Assembly (NCBI GenBank): GCA_002103105.1
Contig: DAAY01000003.1
Span: forward strand, 434,001-498,000
Length of the DNA stretch: 64,000 bases
Direction of reading: 5' to 3'
Source of the DNA: Candidatus Gastranaerophilales bacterium HUM_1
GTDB taxonomy: Bacteria > Cyanobacteriota > Vampirovibrionia > Gastranaerophilales > Gastranaerophilaceae
The first letter of the stretch is position 1. Every line of letters starts with the position of its first letter. The position numbers were made by a program, and so were the translations under genes. The notes beneath the pieces are model-generated. The model had not been told where the DNA came from. It saw only the letters and a list, made by a program, of their open reading frames with translations, and made no database searches. Below, piece by piece: positions 53,525-62,691 of the stretch.

Positions 53525-56500
53525 ATGAAACAGATATTTGATAAAGAAAAATTATATTTCTTCATAAGAAAACCAAGATTTGCATTGGTAATTTCTATAT
53601 GTATTGTGATTGTTGGTTTAATTTCACTCTTGGGCTTGAAACAAGAAAGTTATCCTGATGTTACTCCTCCACAAATTATGGTGAGTGCTAACTATCAAGG
53701 TGCTAGTGCGGAAGTTATTGAATCTTCTGTTGCGACTGTTTTGGAAAATAAGTTGAACGGTGTTGAAAATTTGTCTTATATGACATCTTCTTCTTATGAT
53801 GGAAGTTATTCTTTAACAATGTATTTCAAGGTTGGTTCTGATAAAAATATTAACTTGATGAACGTAAATAACCGTATTCAACAGGTTTTAACTCAGTTGC
53901 CAGAAGATGTTCAAAGAACGGGTGTAACCGCTATCAGTAGGTCGTCTGGTTCTGGAGCTTTGATTTTGAACTTGTATCCAGAAACTGGCAATTGGAGTCC
54001 GTTAGACTTGTCAAACTACGGTTCAATATATGTTAAAGATGAATTGAAACGTGTGGATGGTGTTGCGGATGTAAATGTGTATGGTGCGGGTGATTATTCA
54101 ATGAGAATTTGGTTAGACCCTCAAAAAATGGCTGGTCTAAACATTTCAACAAGCGAAGTTAAAGCTGCGATTAATGCACAAAACACTCAAGTTACTGCTG
54201 GTGCATTAGGACAGTTACCAACAGATGACCCGCAAGCTTTACAACTAACTTTGAAAACAAAAGGTCGTTTGGCGGATGTAAAAGAATTTGAAAATATAAT
54301 TATCCGTTCAAATATGGATGGTTCAAATGTTAGAATTAAAGATATTGCAAGAGTTGAACTAGGGGCTCAATCTTATACAAACTTAGGTTTGGTAAATGGA
54401 AAACCTTCTGCAATTATTATGGTTTCTCAATTACCAGATGCTAACGTTATAAATATGTCAAAGGCTGTTCATGCTAAAGTTGACGAGTTAAATTCAAGAA
54501 TGTCAAACGGTATCAAAATTATGACTATTAAGGATGATGCCGAGTATATTCAAGAGTCAATGAAAGAAGTAGAATTTACAATTCTATTAACAGGTATAAT
54601 TGTTGTATTGATTATTTATTTGTTCTTAGGGGATGGGATGGCAACTCTTGTTCCTTGTGCGACAATCCCTGTTTCTTTAATTGGTACATTCTTTGCGTTA
54701 GATGCTTTGGGTATGTCAATCAATTTGTTGTCCTTATTTGCATTAGTACTGGCGGTTGGGGTTGTAGTAGATGATGCGATTGTTGTAATTGAAAACGTAA
54801 AACGTCACATTGACGAAGGTAAATCTGCAATTATGGCAACACAGATTACTATGCAGGAAGTTGGTTCATCACTGGTTGCTATGGCAATGGTATTGATGGC
54901 TGTATTTGTTCCGATTGGGTTTATGGGCGGAATGACTGGTGTTATGTATAAACAGTTTGCTGTTTGTATTGCTGTTTCAATTGCCCTTTCTGCTATTTGT
55001 GCATTGACTTTATCTCCTGCAATGTGTTCTCACTTCCTTGGTAGAGAAAAACAAGATGACTCAAAGAAAGTAGATTCTCCTTTCGTTCGTCATTTAAAAC
55101 ATATTCAAAAAAGAATTAATAGAAGAACTTCTAAAATTGTTGAAGTGTTTAATAAATATTTTGACAAGCTTGAAGATTTTTATATGGAATATGTTAATAA
55201 ATTCGTATATGATAAAAAGTTGCTTGTTACAACTTATTTAATAATAGTTGCGTTAACGCTTGTATCTTTCAAAGTTATTTCAACAGGTTTTATTCCTGAT
55301 GAGGATCAAGGTATATTGCTTGCTTCAATTACTCTTCCAGATGGTGCTTCATTATCTAGAACTGAGGAAGTTTCAAAAAAATTCCTTGACCAAGTTAAGG
55401 TGTTGGATGGTGTTGATGCTAGTAAGTTAACAGTATTTGGTGGTAATGGTGCGGTTAACTCTGCAACTGCTATCATCTCGCTAGATAGTTATGAAGATAG
55501 AAAAGTTGGACCTATTGAGTGGGTAAAACGTAAATCTCAAGGACGTGAAACTAATCTTTCTCACACTGCGATATTGCAACGTATAAGACGAATTGCTGGA
55601 AATACAAAAGAAGCTTCAATTATGGCTTTTTCTCCTCCAGCTATTATGGGTATGAGTATGATGGGTGGTTTTGAGTTCCAAATGCTTTCTCAAGGTGATT
55701 ATACCGCTCAAGAATTGGAAAGTTGGGCTAACAAACTTGTTGCTGCAGCAAATTCAGATCCATCATTATCAAGTGTTAACACTTCTTTCCAAGCAAATGT
55801 TCCTCAGTATATTGTTGATATTGATTATGCTAAGGCTTTGGCTCAAGATGTTGATTTGCAAGAATTATATTCAACTTTAGCTTCAATGCTTGGGACATAC
55901 TATGTTAATGACTTTAATAAATACGGCAGAGTATTTAAGGTTCAATTACAAGCTGACAGTAGATTTAGGAATACTTCAACTGATTTGGCTGGAATTTATG
56001 TTAAAAATAAAAATGGGGTACAAGTTCCTGTATTGTCAATTGTTTCTTTGCGACAAACTGTTGGTACTGCCTCAATTTCAAGATACAATATGTATGAATC
56101 AGTACAAATTCAAGGTCAACAAGCAAGTGGAAAGAGTTCTGGGGATGCAATGAAGGCTATGGAAGCGGTTGCAAAGAAAGTTCTTCCTTCTGATATGACA
56201 TTCGATTGGTCTGGTACTTCTGCTCAAGAAAGAGCTGCTTCTGGTCAAACAATCGTAATTGTAGCAATGGCTTTGGTATTTGTTTACTTATTCTTGGTTG
56301 CATTGTACGAAAGTTATACAATTCCAATTGCGGTACTTTTGGTTTCTCCAGTTGCTGCATTGGGTGCGTTATTGTTCCAGATGATGATTAACCAATCTTT
56401 TGATATTTATTCTCAAGTTGGTATGATTACGTTGATTGGTTTGGCAGCGAAGCAGTCTATTTTGATTGTTGAATTTGCTAAAGAAGAACATGAAAAACAC

Positions 56501-56779
56501 GGTCTGCCAGTTAGAGAGGCAGCAGTTAAGGCGGCAAAATTGAGATTTCGTGCAATTATGATGACTGAATTGGCATTCATTATTGGTGTATTGCCGATGA
56601 TATTTGCTTCTGGTGCTGGAGCAAATTCAAGAATTTCTGTTGGTTCAACCGTATTTGGTGGTATGGTTGCGGCTGCAACTTTGGGGGCAGCTTTAACTCC
56701 AGCATTTTATGTTCTTGTTCAGGAATTTGTTGATAAATTCCCTAAAAGAGAAATTACCGAAAAGGATTTGGAGATATAG
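53525..56779 (+). CDS. RND multidrug efflux permease (AcrB type)
   Basis: 1084 residues with the 12-helix HAE1 layout: QESYPDVTPP near residue 37, the proton-relay pair in AVGVVVDDAIVVIENV, and FMGGMTGVMYKQFA. A longer cytoplasmic loop (about 500-550, basic) joins the two halves. It exports hydrophobic compounds by proton motive force. Middle gene of the adaptor-pump-channel operon; specificity cannot be predicted. Confidence 0.95.
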   Translation: MKQIFDKEKLYFFIRKPRFALVISICIVIVGLISLLGLKQESYPDVTPPQIMVSANYQGASAEVIESSVATVLENKLNGVENLSYMTSSSYDGSYSLTMYFKVGSDKNINLMNVNNRIQQVLTQLPEDVQRTGVTAISRSSGSGALILNLYPETGNWSPLDLSNYGSIYVKDELKRVDGVADVNVYGAGDYSMRIWLDPQKMAGLNISTSEVKAAINAQNTQVTAGALGQLPTDDPQALQLTLKTKGRLADVKEFENIIIRSNMDGSNVRIKDIARVELGAQSYTNLGLVNGKPSAIIMVSQLPDANVINMSKAVHAKVDELNSRMSNGIKIMTIKDDAEYIQESMKEVEFTILLTGIIVVLIIYLFLGDGMATLVPCATIPVSLIGTFFALDALGMSINLLSLFALVLAVGVVVDDAIVVIENVKRHIDEGKSAIMATQITMQEVGSSLVAMAMVLMAVFVPIGFMGGMTGVMYKQFAVCIAVSIALSAICALTLSPAMCSHFLGREKQDDSKKVDSPFVRHLKHIQKRINRRTSKIVEVFNKYFDKLEDFYMEYVNKFVYDKKLLVTTYLIIVALTLVSFKVISTGFIPDEDQGILLASITLPDGASLSRTEEVSKKFLDQVKVLDGVDASKLTVFGGNGAVNSATAIISLDSYEDRKVGPIEWVKRKSQGRETNLSHTAILQRIRRIAGNTKEASIMAFSPPAIMGMSMMGGFEFQMLSQGDYTAQELESWANKLVAAANSDPSLSSVNTSFQANVPQYIVDIDYAKALAQDVDLQELYSTLASMLGTYYVNDFNKYGRVFKVQLQADSRFRNTSTDLAGIYVKNKNGVQVPVLSIVSLRQTVGTASISRYNMYESVQIQGQQASGKSSGDAMKAMEAVAKKVLPSDMTFDWSGTSAQERAASGQTIVIVAMALVFVYLFLVALYESYTIPIAVLLVSPVAALGALLFQMMINQSFDIYSQVGMITLIGLAAKQSILIVEFAKEEHEKHGLPVREAAVKAAKLRFRAIMMTELAFIIGVLPMIFASGAGANSRISVGSTVFGGMVAAATLGAALTPAFYVLVQEFVDKFPKREITEKDLEI

Positions 56780-56780
56780 A

Positions 56781-58301
56781 ATGAAAAAGATTGTTAATAT
56801 ACTTATAATAGCTTCGGTTGTTGCATTGTCAGGTAATTCTGTATTGGCAAAGAAACAACAAGTGGATGAAAATTTGCTTGCATCTAAAAAGCAAAAAGAA
56901 ATTCAGATTGTTGAACCAGATAATGTGAAGGTTAATCATAAGACTGAAATTAAGAAAATGAAGTCTAATGCAAAATCTAAGGCAAAATCTTCGCACGAAG
57001 CAGAAGGTATGTATGAAACAAAATTTCCTGTTATCAATAGCCAGATTGAATATGCTGATATGAATGGTGAGGTTACTCTATCTGATTGTATCAAATTAGC
57101 TATAACTCACCATCCTGCAATTATGTCAGCTATTAGTAACTCTGAAATTTATAAATCTAGAATTGGTCAGGCATGGTCAAATTTCTTCCCAACATTAAGT
57201 GCAGGGGTTAGCTATTCTCGAAATGATATGTTCATGACAATGGGCGGGAATTTCGCTAAAATGATGGTGCAAAAATACGATATGTATTATGTTCCAAATA
57301 TTTCTGCAAATATGTTGTTGTTTGATTTCGGTAAAACTAAGGCTATTGCAGATTCTGCAAAAAGAACATATGAATCTTCTCGATTTGATGCAGAAACAAG
57401 CATTGAAAATGTAATTTACAATGTGAAAGTTGCATATTATAATATGATTTTTGCAAAGCTTCAAAAGTCTGTTTATGAAAATACTGTACAAGATTATGAG
57501 CTTCAATTAAAACAGGCGAGAGCATATTTTGATATTGGTAAAAAAGCTAAAATAGATGTAACTTATGCAGAGTATAACCTAGGAAAAGCTAAGTTGAATT
57601 TAATCAAAGCAAAGAATACAATGGAACTTGCATCTGTTCAACTTGCAAACGCTGTTGGTATTCCAGAGCTTGCGGATGTGGTTTTAAAAGATGGTTTGAA
57701 TACAAAAGAGTATTCAGTTAATTTTGAAGATTTAATTAAAACGGCTGAAGAATCCCGACCTTCTCTTTTAGCTGCAAAGAAAAGAATGGATGCTGCAGAA
57801 TTAAATGTTCGTAGTGCAAAGCGTGCGTTTACTCCAGATATTGGAGCATTTGGTCAATACCAATATGGTGGTAGAAAAGTTAATTCAGACTATGGTTATT
57901 CTGTTGGATTACAACTACAATATTCGGCATTGAATTTAATGTTGTTGAAAAAACAAGTTGATGAAGCAAATGCAACTTATAAAAAATACGTAGCTGATTA
58001 CGAGCAAGAACGTCAAAATGTTTATTTAGATGTAAAAAGTGCCTATATAAACTTGATGAATTCTCACGATAGTATTGCGGTTTCCAAACTTGCTCTTCAA
58101 CAAGCAAAAGAACAACAATACCAAGCATTCCGTAGATACCAAGTTGGTCTAGGTGATGCGATTGAGTTCAAAGATTCAGAAAACACATATTTGAATGCTC
58201 AATTGGATTATTATTCAACATTGTTACAATATAACGTCAATGCTGCGGAATTGGAACGTGTAATCGGTGCTCCTATCAAAGAGTCAGATAAAGAATTGTA
58301 G
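56781..58301 (+). CDS. TolC-family outer-membrane channel
   Basis: The start is ATG 56781 with GGAG seven bases upstream, one base after the pump stop. The 506-residue protein has a signal peptide (about 1-24), a Lys-rich linker unusual for the family (about 25-80), then two OEP repeats (about 90-290 and 310-500) with the long helices typical of TolC. It forms the exit duct of the pump and confirms an outer membrane. Confidence 0.92.
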   Translation: MKKIVNILIIASVVALSGNSVLAKKQQVDENLLASKKQKEIQIVEPDNVKVNHKTEIKKMKSNAKSKAKSSHEAEGMYETKFPVINSQIEYADMNGEVTLSDCIKLAITHHPAIMSAISNSEIYKSRIGQAWSNFFPTLSAGVSYSRNDMFMTMGGNFAKMMVQKYDMYYVPNISANMLLFDFGKTKAIADSAKRTYESSRFDAETSIENVIYNVKVAYYNMIFAKLQKSVYENTVQDYELQLKQARAYFDIGKKAKIDVTYAEYNLGKAKLNLIKAKNTMELASVQLANAVGIPELADVVLKDGLNTKEYSVNFEDLIKTAEESRPSLLAAKKRMDAAELNVRSAKRAFTPDIGAFGQYQYGGRKVNSDYGYSVGLQLQYSALNLMLLKKQVDEANATYKKYVADYEQERQNVYLDVKSAYINLMNSHDSIAVSKLALQQAKEQQYQAFRRYQVGLGDAIEFKDSENTYLNAQLDYYSTLLQYNVNAAELERVIGAPIKESDKEL

Positions 58302-58330
58302 GATTTTATCCGAATGTATCTCTAACGATG

Positions 58331-58369
58331 TTCCTTCCCCTTGGGGGGAAGGTTAGGATGAGGGGTTTA
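58331..58369. repeat. Single REP-like hairpin
   Basis: CCTTCCCCTTGGGGGGAAGG followed by TTAGGATGAGGGGTTT, the same variant as in cluster E. It lies just after the efflux operon and may act as its 3' hairpin. Confidence 0.7.
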
Positions 58370-58400
58370 CTCTAACGAATTGTTATTTAGTTGCTTCCTC

Positions 58401-58428
58401 TTGAGAAATAATCTTTGGGTGATAAAAT
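58401..58428 (+). promoter_or_regulatory. Promoter giving a leaderless gtrA mRNA
   Basis: TTGAGA (58401-58406), 16 bases, TAAAAT (58423-58428), six bases, ATG at 58435; no ribosome-binding site. Confidence 0.5.
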
Positions 58429-58434
58429 TTTGTT

Positions 58435-58854
58435 ATGGAAGTTATGAAATCTTTATATTCAAACTGGTGCAAAATCCCAGATAAAATCAGATTTTTATTT
58501 ATTGGAGCTGTAAATGCTGGAATTTCTTATGTAATTTTTGCTCTTGCAGTTTATTTGTTGGGACAAGGTCACTACCAATTATGTGTGGTTTTGCAGTGGA
58601 CAATTTCTTCTGTATTTTCGTATTTTAACCAGAAGTTTTTTGTATTTTGTACAAAAGGAAATTATCTGCATGAGTATTTGAAATGCTGTTCAACTTGGGC
58701 GGTAAGTTATTTTATAAACGTAATAATTTTGGAATTGTTGGTTAGATTTGCAATTAAAAATGTTTATATATCGCAGTTTATTTCAATATTCTTAGTTTCG
58801 GTTGTAACCTACGTGTTGTTTAAATATTTTGCGTTTAAAACTCATAAAAAATAA
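58435..58854 (+). CDS. GtrA-family membrane protein
   Basis: 139 residues with four membrane helices and the GtrA pattern (FLFIGAVNAGISYVIFALAVYLL near residue 20; SYFNQKFFVF near 62). GtrA proteins are thought to help flip lipid-linked sugars or otherwise serve surface-polysaccharide synthesis. An ATG three codons later is an alternative start. Convergent with the following gene by one base. Confidence 0.82.
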   Translation: MEVMKSLYSNWCKIPDKIRFLFIGAVNAGISYVIFALAVYLLGQGHYQLCVVLQWTISSVFSYFNQKFFVFCTKGNYLHEYLKCCSTWAVSYFINVIILELLVRFAIKNVYISQFISIFLVSVVTYVLFKYFAFKTHKK

Positions 58855-58855
58855 T

Positions 58856-59371
58856 TTATTTTTTGAAAAATCTTTTAACTTTGTCTAAGAATTTTTCTTG
58901 GGTGTTGAATAATTTCATTTGGGTAATTTTTTTATTTATTCCATCTTGAATACTTTTATTTAATCTGTTAATTTTATAATTCACGTAAAAACTTCCGAAG
59001 AATATCCAACCCAAGACATTGTGCTTCATTTCGATGTCGAATTTTTCTTTTACGTAACGTTCAATATTTTTTAGAAGCTGTAATGTTAAGATTAAATTTA
59101 AAAGAAGCCATAGAACATCTGCAATATTTATAATAAATTCCCTTTGAATTCCTTTAATATCAAGGATTGTTGATATAATATCTAACCCAATGAGAGTACA
59201 AAACCAGTTGTAGCGATGGATACATTTTCCTTTTTGGGGGTAAAGATTGTTGATGTCGGTTATTAGCTTCCAAAGCCAGATATACCACCATATCCCCACA
59301 GTTACGATACTAAGGATGATTAGTTTAAGCGTTGGTGTTTTTCTAATTGCGATATTGTCACTGTTAGCCAT
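58856..59371 (-). CDS. DUF4234-like membrane protein
   Basis: 171 residues. The N-terminal TPTLKLIILSIVTVGIWWYIWLWKLITDIN resembles DUF4234, followed by three further hydrophobic segments and a basic C-terminal tail. Function unknown. No Shine-Dalgarno is seen; TAGCAT lies six bases before ATG but is a poor -10, so the start mode is unclear. Confidence 0.65.
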   Translation of the reverse strand: MANSDNIAIRKTPTLKLIILSIVTVGIWWYIWLWKLITDINNLYPQKGKCIHRYNWFCTLIGLDIISTILDIKGIQREFIINIADVLWLLLNLILTLQLLKNIERYVKEKFDIEMKHNVLGWIFFGSFYVNYKINRLNKSIQDGINKKITQMKLFNTQEKFLDKVKRFFKK

Positions 59372-59486
59372 ATGAAAATGCTATCATCTTTTGTTTTGAT
59401 AAACATCCTACGATTAATTTATAAAATAATCCTTGACAATTAAGATTGAGTTGGTAAAATAATAATACATCTGAAAGCAATTGCTT

Positions 59487-59576
59487 GGAGAAGTGCCAGA
59501 GCGGTTGATCGGAGCGGTCTTGAAAACCGTCGAACGTGCGAGCGTTCCGTGGGTTCGAATCCCACCTTCTCCTCCA
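59487..59576 (+). tRNA. tRNA-Ser (TGA)
   Basis: A 90-nt class II tRNA: acceptor GGAGAAG/CTTCTCC, D-arm, anticodon stem GCGGT/ACCGT with loop CTTGAAA (anticodon TGA), a long variable arm CGAACGTGCGAGCGTTCCG, T-arm GTGGG-TTCGAAT-CCCAC, and encoded CCA (59574-59576). Confidence 0.96.
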
Positions 59577-59580
59577 TTTA

Positions 59581-59610
59581 AAAGGAACCCATTCGGGTTC
59601 CTTTTTTAGT
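59581..59610 (+). terminator. tRNA-Ser terminator
   Basis: AAAGGAACCC (59581-59590), loop ATTC, GGGTTCCTTT (59595-59604), then T-run. Confidence 0.88.
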
Positions 59611-59889
59611 TTGGGAAGTTATGTATATGTATTTTATGGAGTGGTTTGATTATTACAGATGATGCGATTATTTCGGGCAGTCCATTATAATTTGACTTTC
59701 AGTTTGAGAAAAAGAGTCAGATAAAATGAGAAATATAATTGTTGGTCAAGAAACCCCAACGAACTAATTAAACCTTATATAAAAAACAAATGGTAATTGT
59801 AAATGGTTGTTAAGACAAAAGTCAATTATTACAAAGAAATAGACTTTATATATATAATAAGTTAATAGGGGAAATATTAGGTAATATTT
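59611..59889. other. Non-coding stretch after tRNA-Ser
   Basis: I see no gene in these 279 bases; the longest frames are under 20 codons. The end contains a TATATATATAATAAG segment and TAGGGGAAATATTAGG, which provide a possible -10 and the ribosome-binding site for the next gene. No second copy of the tRNA-Ser 3' end is found downstream in the window. Confidence 0.4.
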
Positions 59890-60993
59890 ATGGTTATCAA
59901 GGGTATTACAACAGTTGGAAAATGGATAGACGGTAAATGGGTACGAAATGCCGTAGATACAGTTGCAGATACTGTTTCTAAAACCAAAGGACGCTGGGTA
60001 GATGGGAAATGGGTTAAAGAAGCTACGCAAGTGTTTGAAGACGGAAAAGTCTACACAAAAATGAAGCCTAGAACCTCTACAGTGGGAACTGCTACAAGTC
60101 CTATTGTGAGAGAAGTTACTCATACAAGATTATCAGAAGGTATGTTGCCAGAGGAATTAACAGCTAATAAAATGAGTGATATTATAACTGCTAGATATAA
60201 TACAATGAGACATCGTGGTAATTATAGAGCAAGAATATTATCTATAGACCTTGCAAAACAGTTAGAGTCAAAAATATATAAACCTAGTTTAGGTATAAAA
60301 GTAGAAGAAACAGGAACTATGTGGACTTACAGAAAACCACATTCCATAACTGAAAATATTCTTGATTTTAAGACTTTACCGGTTGAAAGAGTATCAATGA
60401 GCGTAAACGCACATCCAGATATTATAAATGTACTAGATGGTTTTATAGCAAGAGGAGAGGTTATAGTTGATGGTAAAATTCTTAAAACTATAAAACCTCC
60501 AAAAGCTTATTATAAGATTGCAGCTGAACCAGCGAAGCATTTTATAACACAATCAGACCCTGTGACAATGTATTTCAGAGAACCTGTAACAAAAGAACAA
60601 TTAGAAGCCATTAAAACAATAACAGCTCCTTTTAAAGGTGTAGAAAGTGTTAATAAAGCTGATAAAATGTTCTATAGTGGTATTTTAGAAGACGCCAACT
60701 GGTTGTCTTTTGCAAAAGAAAATACCCCAGAAGATTTATACAAGTTGTTTAAACGAGCTCAAAGTATAAACCCAGATTTAGCAAAAGCTGTTTTTATTCA
60801 GAGCAAAGGTGGCAAGATACCTGGTATAAATTTGAAGATATATGATATCTACGATACGACAGTAGACCCAATGATTAAATATATAGAGAATTATCGTTAC
60901 AGAATAAGTGCTGGACAACATTTTACGATTGAAGATTTTGTTAATGATTATGCTAAAGCTGTGGGCAAAACAGGCTTAGATAAAATGATATAG
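59890..60993 (+). CDS. Lineage-specific protein with duplicated GKWxDGKWV motif, 367 residues
   Basis: The N-terminus holds two near-identical motifs, GKWIDGKWV (10-18) and GRWVDGKWV (34-42), separated by a valine/alanine helix. The remainder is mixed alpha/beta without signal peptide or membrane helix. No enzyme motif is recognised. It stands alone between tRNA-Ser and the repeat array at 61.1 kb. The Trp-rich repeats could bind cell wall or glycans, but this is a guess. AGG eight bases before ATG marks the start. Confidence 0.65.
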   Translation: MVIKGITTVGKWIDGKWVRNAVDTVADTVSKTKGRWVDGKWVKEATQVFEDGKVYTKMKPRTSTVGTATSPIVREVTHTRLSEGMLPEELTANKMSDIITARYNTMRHRGNYRARILSIDLAKQLESKIYKPSLGIKVEETGTMWTYRKPHSITENILDFKTLPVERVSMSVNAHPDIINVLDGFIARGEVIVDGKILKTIKPPKAYYKIAAEPAKHFITQSDPVTMYFREPVTKEQLEAIKTITAPFKGVESVNKADKMFYSGILEDANWLSFAKENTPEDLYKLFKRAQSINPDLAKAVFIQSKGGKIPGINLKIYDIYDTTVDPMIKYIENYRYRISAGQHFTIEDFVNDYAKAVGKTGLDKMI

Positions 60994-61000
60994 TCAGTAG

Positions 61001-61018
61001 GGTGCAATTTTTTGCACC
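61001..61018 (+). terminator. Probable terminator hairpin
   Basis: GGTGCAA, loop TTTT, TTGCACC; the T-run afterwards is weak (GAAAATAATTTT). Confidence 0.55.
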
Positions 61019-61078
61019 GAAAATAATTTTGTAAAGTGCATTTACTAATCTATCAAAAATATTCCCACCTTTTGGAAG

Positions 61079-61360
61079 TTTTTATCCTTTTTCTATCCTT
61101 GCTAACATTCAAATCGTGTTTGAGTTTAAGGCAAATTCCCTAAAACAAGCAGAAAAAAAGGATAATTTTAAGGATAAATAAAGGATAAAAAGGATAATTT
61201 TTCTTAAATTCAGGGAAGTGCCTTAAATCTAAACAACACCTAAACTATCCCCTCATTCCCATTTCCAAATTTATCCGTCAGGTTATATCCATTTTGAAAT
61301 TTTGCTCCCAAAAGTGCCGAAAAATTAGGAAAAAATTTTTTCAAAATTTATACGGCACGA
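61079..61360. repeat. AAGGATAA repeat array with nested inverted repeats
   Basis: AAGGATAA occurs four times on the plus strand (61158, 61170, 61181, 61190) and as TTATCCTT/TATCCTT twice at 61082 and 61094. The block 61079-61100 is a 20/22 inverted match to 61170-61191. A second inverted pair, 61125-61141 and 61212-61227, brackets the array. A third, GTGCCG (61314-61319) and CGGCAC (61353-61358), encloses AAAAAATTTTTT just before the next ATG. The density of sites resembles iterons or operators. Confidence 0.6.
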
Positions 61361-61363
61361 AAA

Positions 61364-61606
61364 ATGCTAATTGTTCAATTAAATTATCAATCAAAAACTT
61401 TTGTACCTGAAAGTGCAAGACTGACATCACTTGCTAGATTAGATATTGTAAAAGCACTTTTAAATTATCGCAAGCGATTTACAACTAAAAAAGAAGCTGA
61501 TTCAATGTTTTTGGATTTATACAATTCTGAAATGTACTTACCTAAATTATTTAAATTTATTGATTCAATATCAATCTGTACTCCTCGTCGATTGGTTAAA
61601 AGTTGA
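61364..61606 (+). CDS. Hypothetical small protein, 80 residues
   Basis: Starts MLIVQLNYQSKTFVPE, is basic and mostly helical, and ends CTPRRLVKS. No ribosome-binding site precedes the ATG; instead a hairpin ends five bases upstream. No family is recognised. The adjoining repeat array may control it or may be its target. It could also be a remnant of a larger element; the ORF is short enough that chance cannot be excluded. Confidence 0.4.
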   Translation: MLIVQLNYQSKTFVPESARLTSLARLDIVKALLNYRKRFTTKKEADSMFLDLYNSEMYLPKLFKFIDSISICTPRRLVKS

Positions 61607-61662
61607 AAATACTGAGAGCTTAGTTTCACAGTATAAATTTAATAAGCAAGAGTCTTTAAGAC

Positions 61663-61693
61663 TAATTCTAACAAAAATGTAATATTAGAATTA
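61663..61693. other. Perfect 9-bp inverted repeat
   Basis: TAATTCTAA (61663-61671) and TTAGAATTA (61685-61693), 13-base loop, between the small gene and the glycosyltransferase operon. No T-run follows, so operator or processing hairpin is possible. I see nothing else in 61607-61827. Confidence 0.4.
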
Positions 61694-61827
61694 AAAATGT
61701 AAAAATTTAATATTTTTATGTTAGTATGGAAATGTTATTTAAGGTTTATGCAATACAACTCAAGCGTAATTGTGTAACGATTAAGATTTGATGACACTTT
61801 TAAGAACAAGGATGTTAGAAGTTTATA

Positions 61828-62691
61828 ATGATTGATGTTTCGGTAATTGTACCTGTATATAACACTGAAAAGTATTTGCAAAAATGTTTGAATAGTTTGA
61901 CTAACCAAACATTGAAAAATATTGAAATCATATGCGTAAATGACGGTTCAACTGACAACTCATTAAAAATCTTACAAGATAACGCAATAAAAGATGAAAG
62001 AATCAAAATCATCAATCAAGAAAACAAAAAACAAGGTGCTGCTAGAAACGCAGGAATGCAAATTGCAACAGGTGAATATATTGGCTTTGTAGATTCAGAT
62101 GATTGGATAGATTTTGATTTCTATGAAAAACTATATACTGCAGCAAAAAAACATAATTTCGATATAGCTCTATGTACAAATGTTAGAGTGAAGAAAAATG
62201 TTAATAAAAAACGTTTAAATATTACGGAAGAAAAAGAATATAAAACAGTTCAAGAAAAATTTGATGTTAATATACAATGGAAAAATCCTTGTCCTACTAA
62301 TAAAATTTACAAAAGGGATTTATTTATAAGTCATAATATTCAATGGCCCGAAGGAGTTTATTGCGAAGATAAAATTTTTACACTAAAAGCTGTTTATTTT
62401 GCAAATGGGATTGTAACTGTTCCAAATGTTAACTATTACTATTTTGATAATCCAAAATCAACTGTTAACAGTAGAAAAGTTCAACTTTTAACCGATAAAA
62501 ATGATGCAAATAAAGAAGTTCTATACTTCTTAAGAGATAACAATGTTATGGTGAGAGATAGAAACTTTTGGGCAGTTACTAAAGAATTTAAGTTTTTTGA
62601 TGTTCCACTTATAAAAATAAAAGAAAGTTTGAAAACCAAGAAGATATACTTATTTGGTTTTCTTCCTGTCTTTGTTGGAGGTTCTAAATAA
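61828..62691 (+). CDS. Family 2 glycosyltransferase
   Basis: 287 residues with the GT-A start DVSVIVPVYNTEKYL, VNDGSTDNS (about 38-46) and DSDDWID (90-96), the nucleotide-sugar and metal motifs, then a conserved GVYCEDKIF segment. It adds a sugar to a growing glycan at the inner membrane. Its stop shares one base with the next ATG (TAATG). First visible gene of a polysaccharide locus that continues past the window. Confidence 0.92.
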   Translation: MIDVSVIVPVYNTEKYLQKCLNSLTNQTLKNIEIICVNDGSTDNSLKILQDNAIKDERIKIINQENKKQGAARNAGMQIATGEYIGFVDSDDWIDFDFYEKLYTAAKKHNFDIALCTNVRVKKNVNKKRLNITEEKEYKTVQEKFDVNIQWKNPCPTNKIYKRDLFISHNIQWPEGVYCEDKIFTLKAVYFANGIVTVPNVNYYYFDNPKSTVNSRKVQLLTDKNDANKEVLYFLRDNNVMVRDRNFWAVTKEFKFFDVPLIKIKESLKTKKIYLFGFLPVFVGGSK

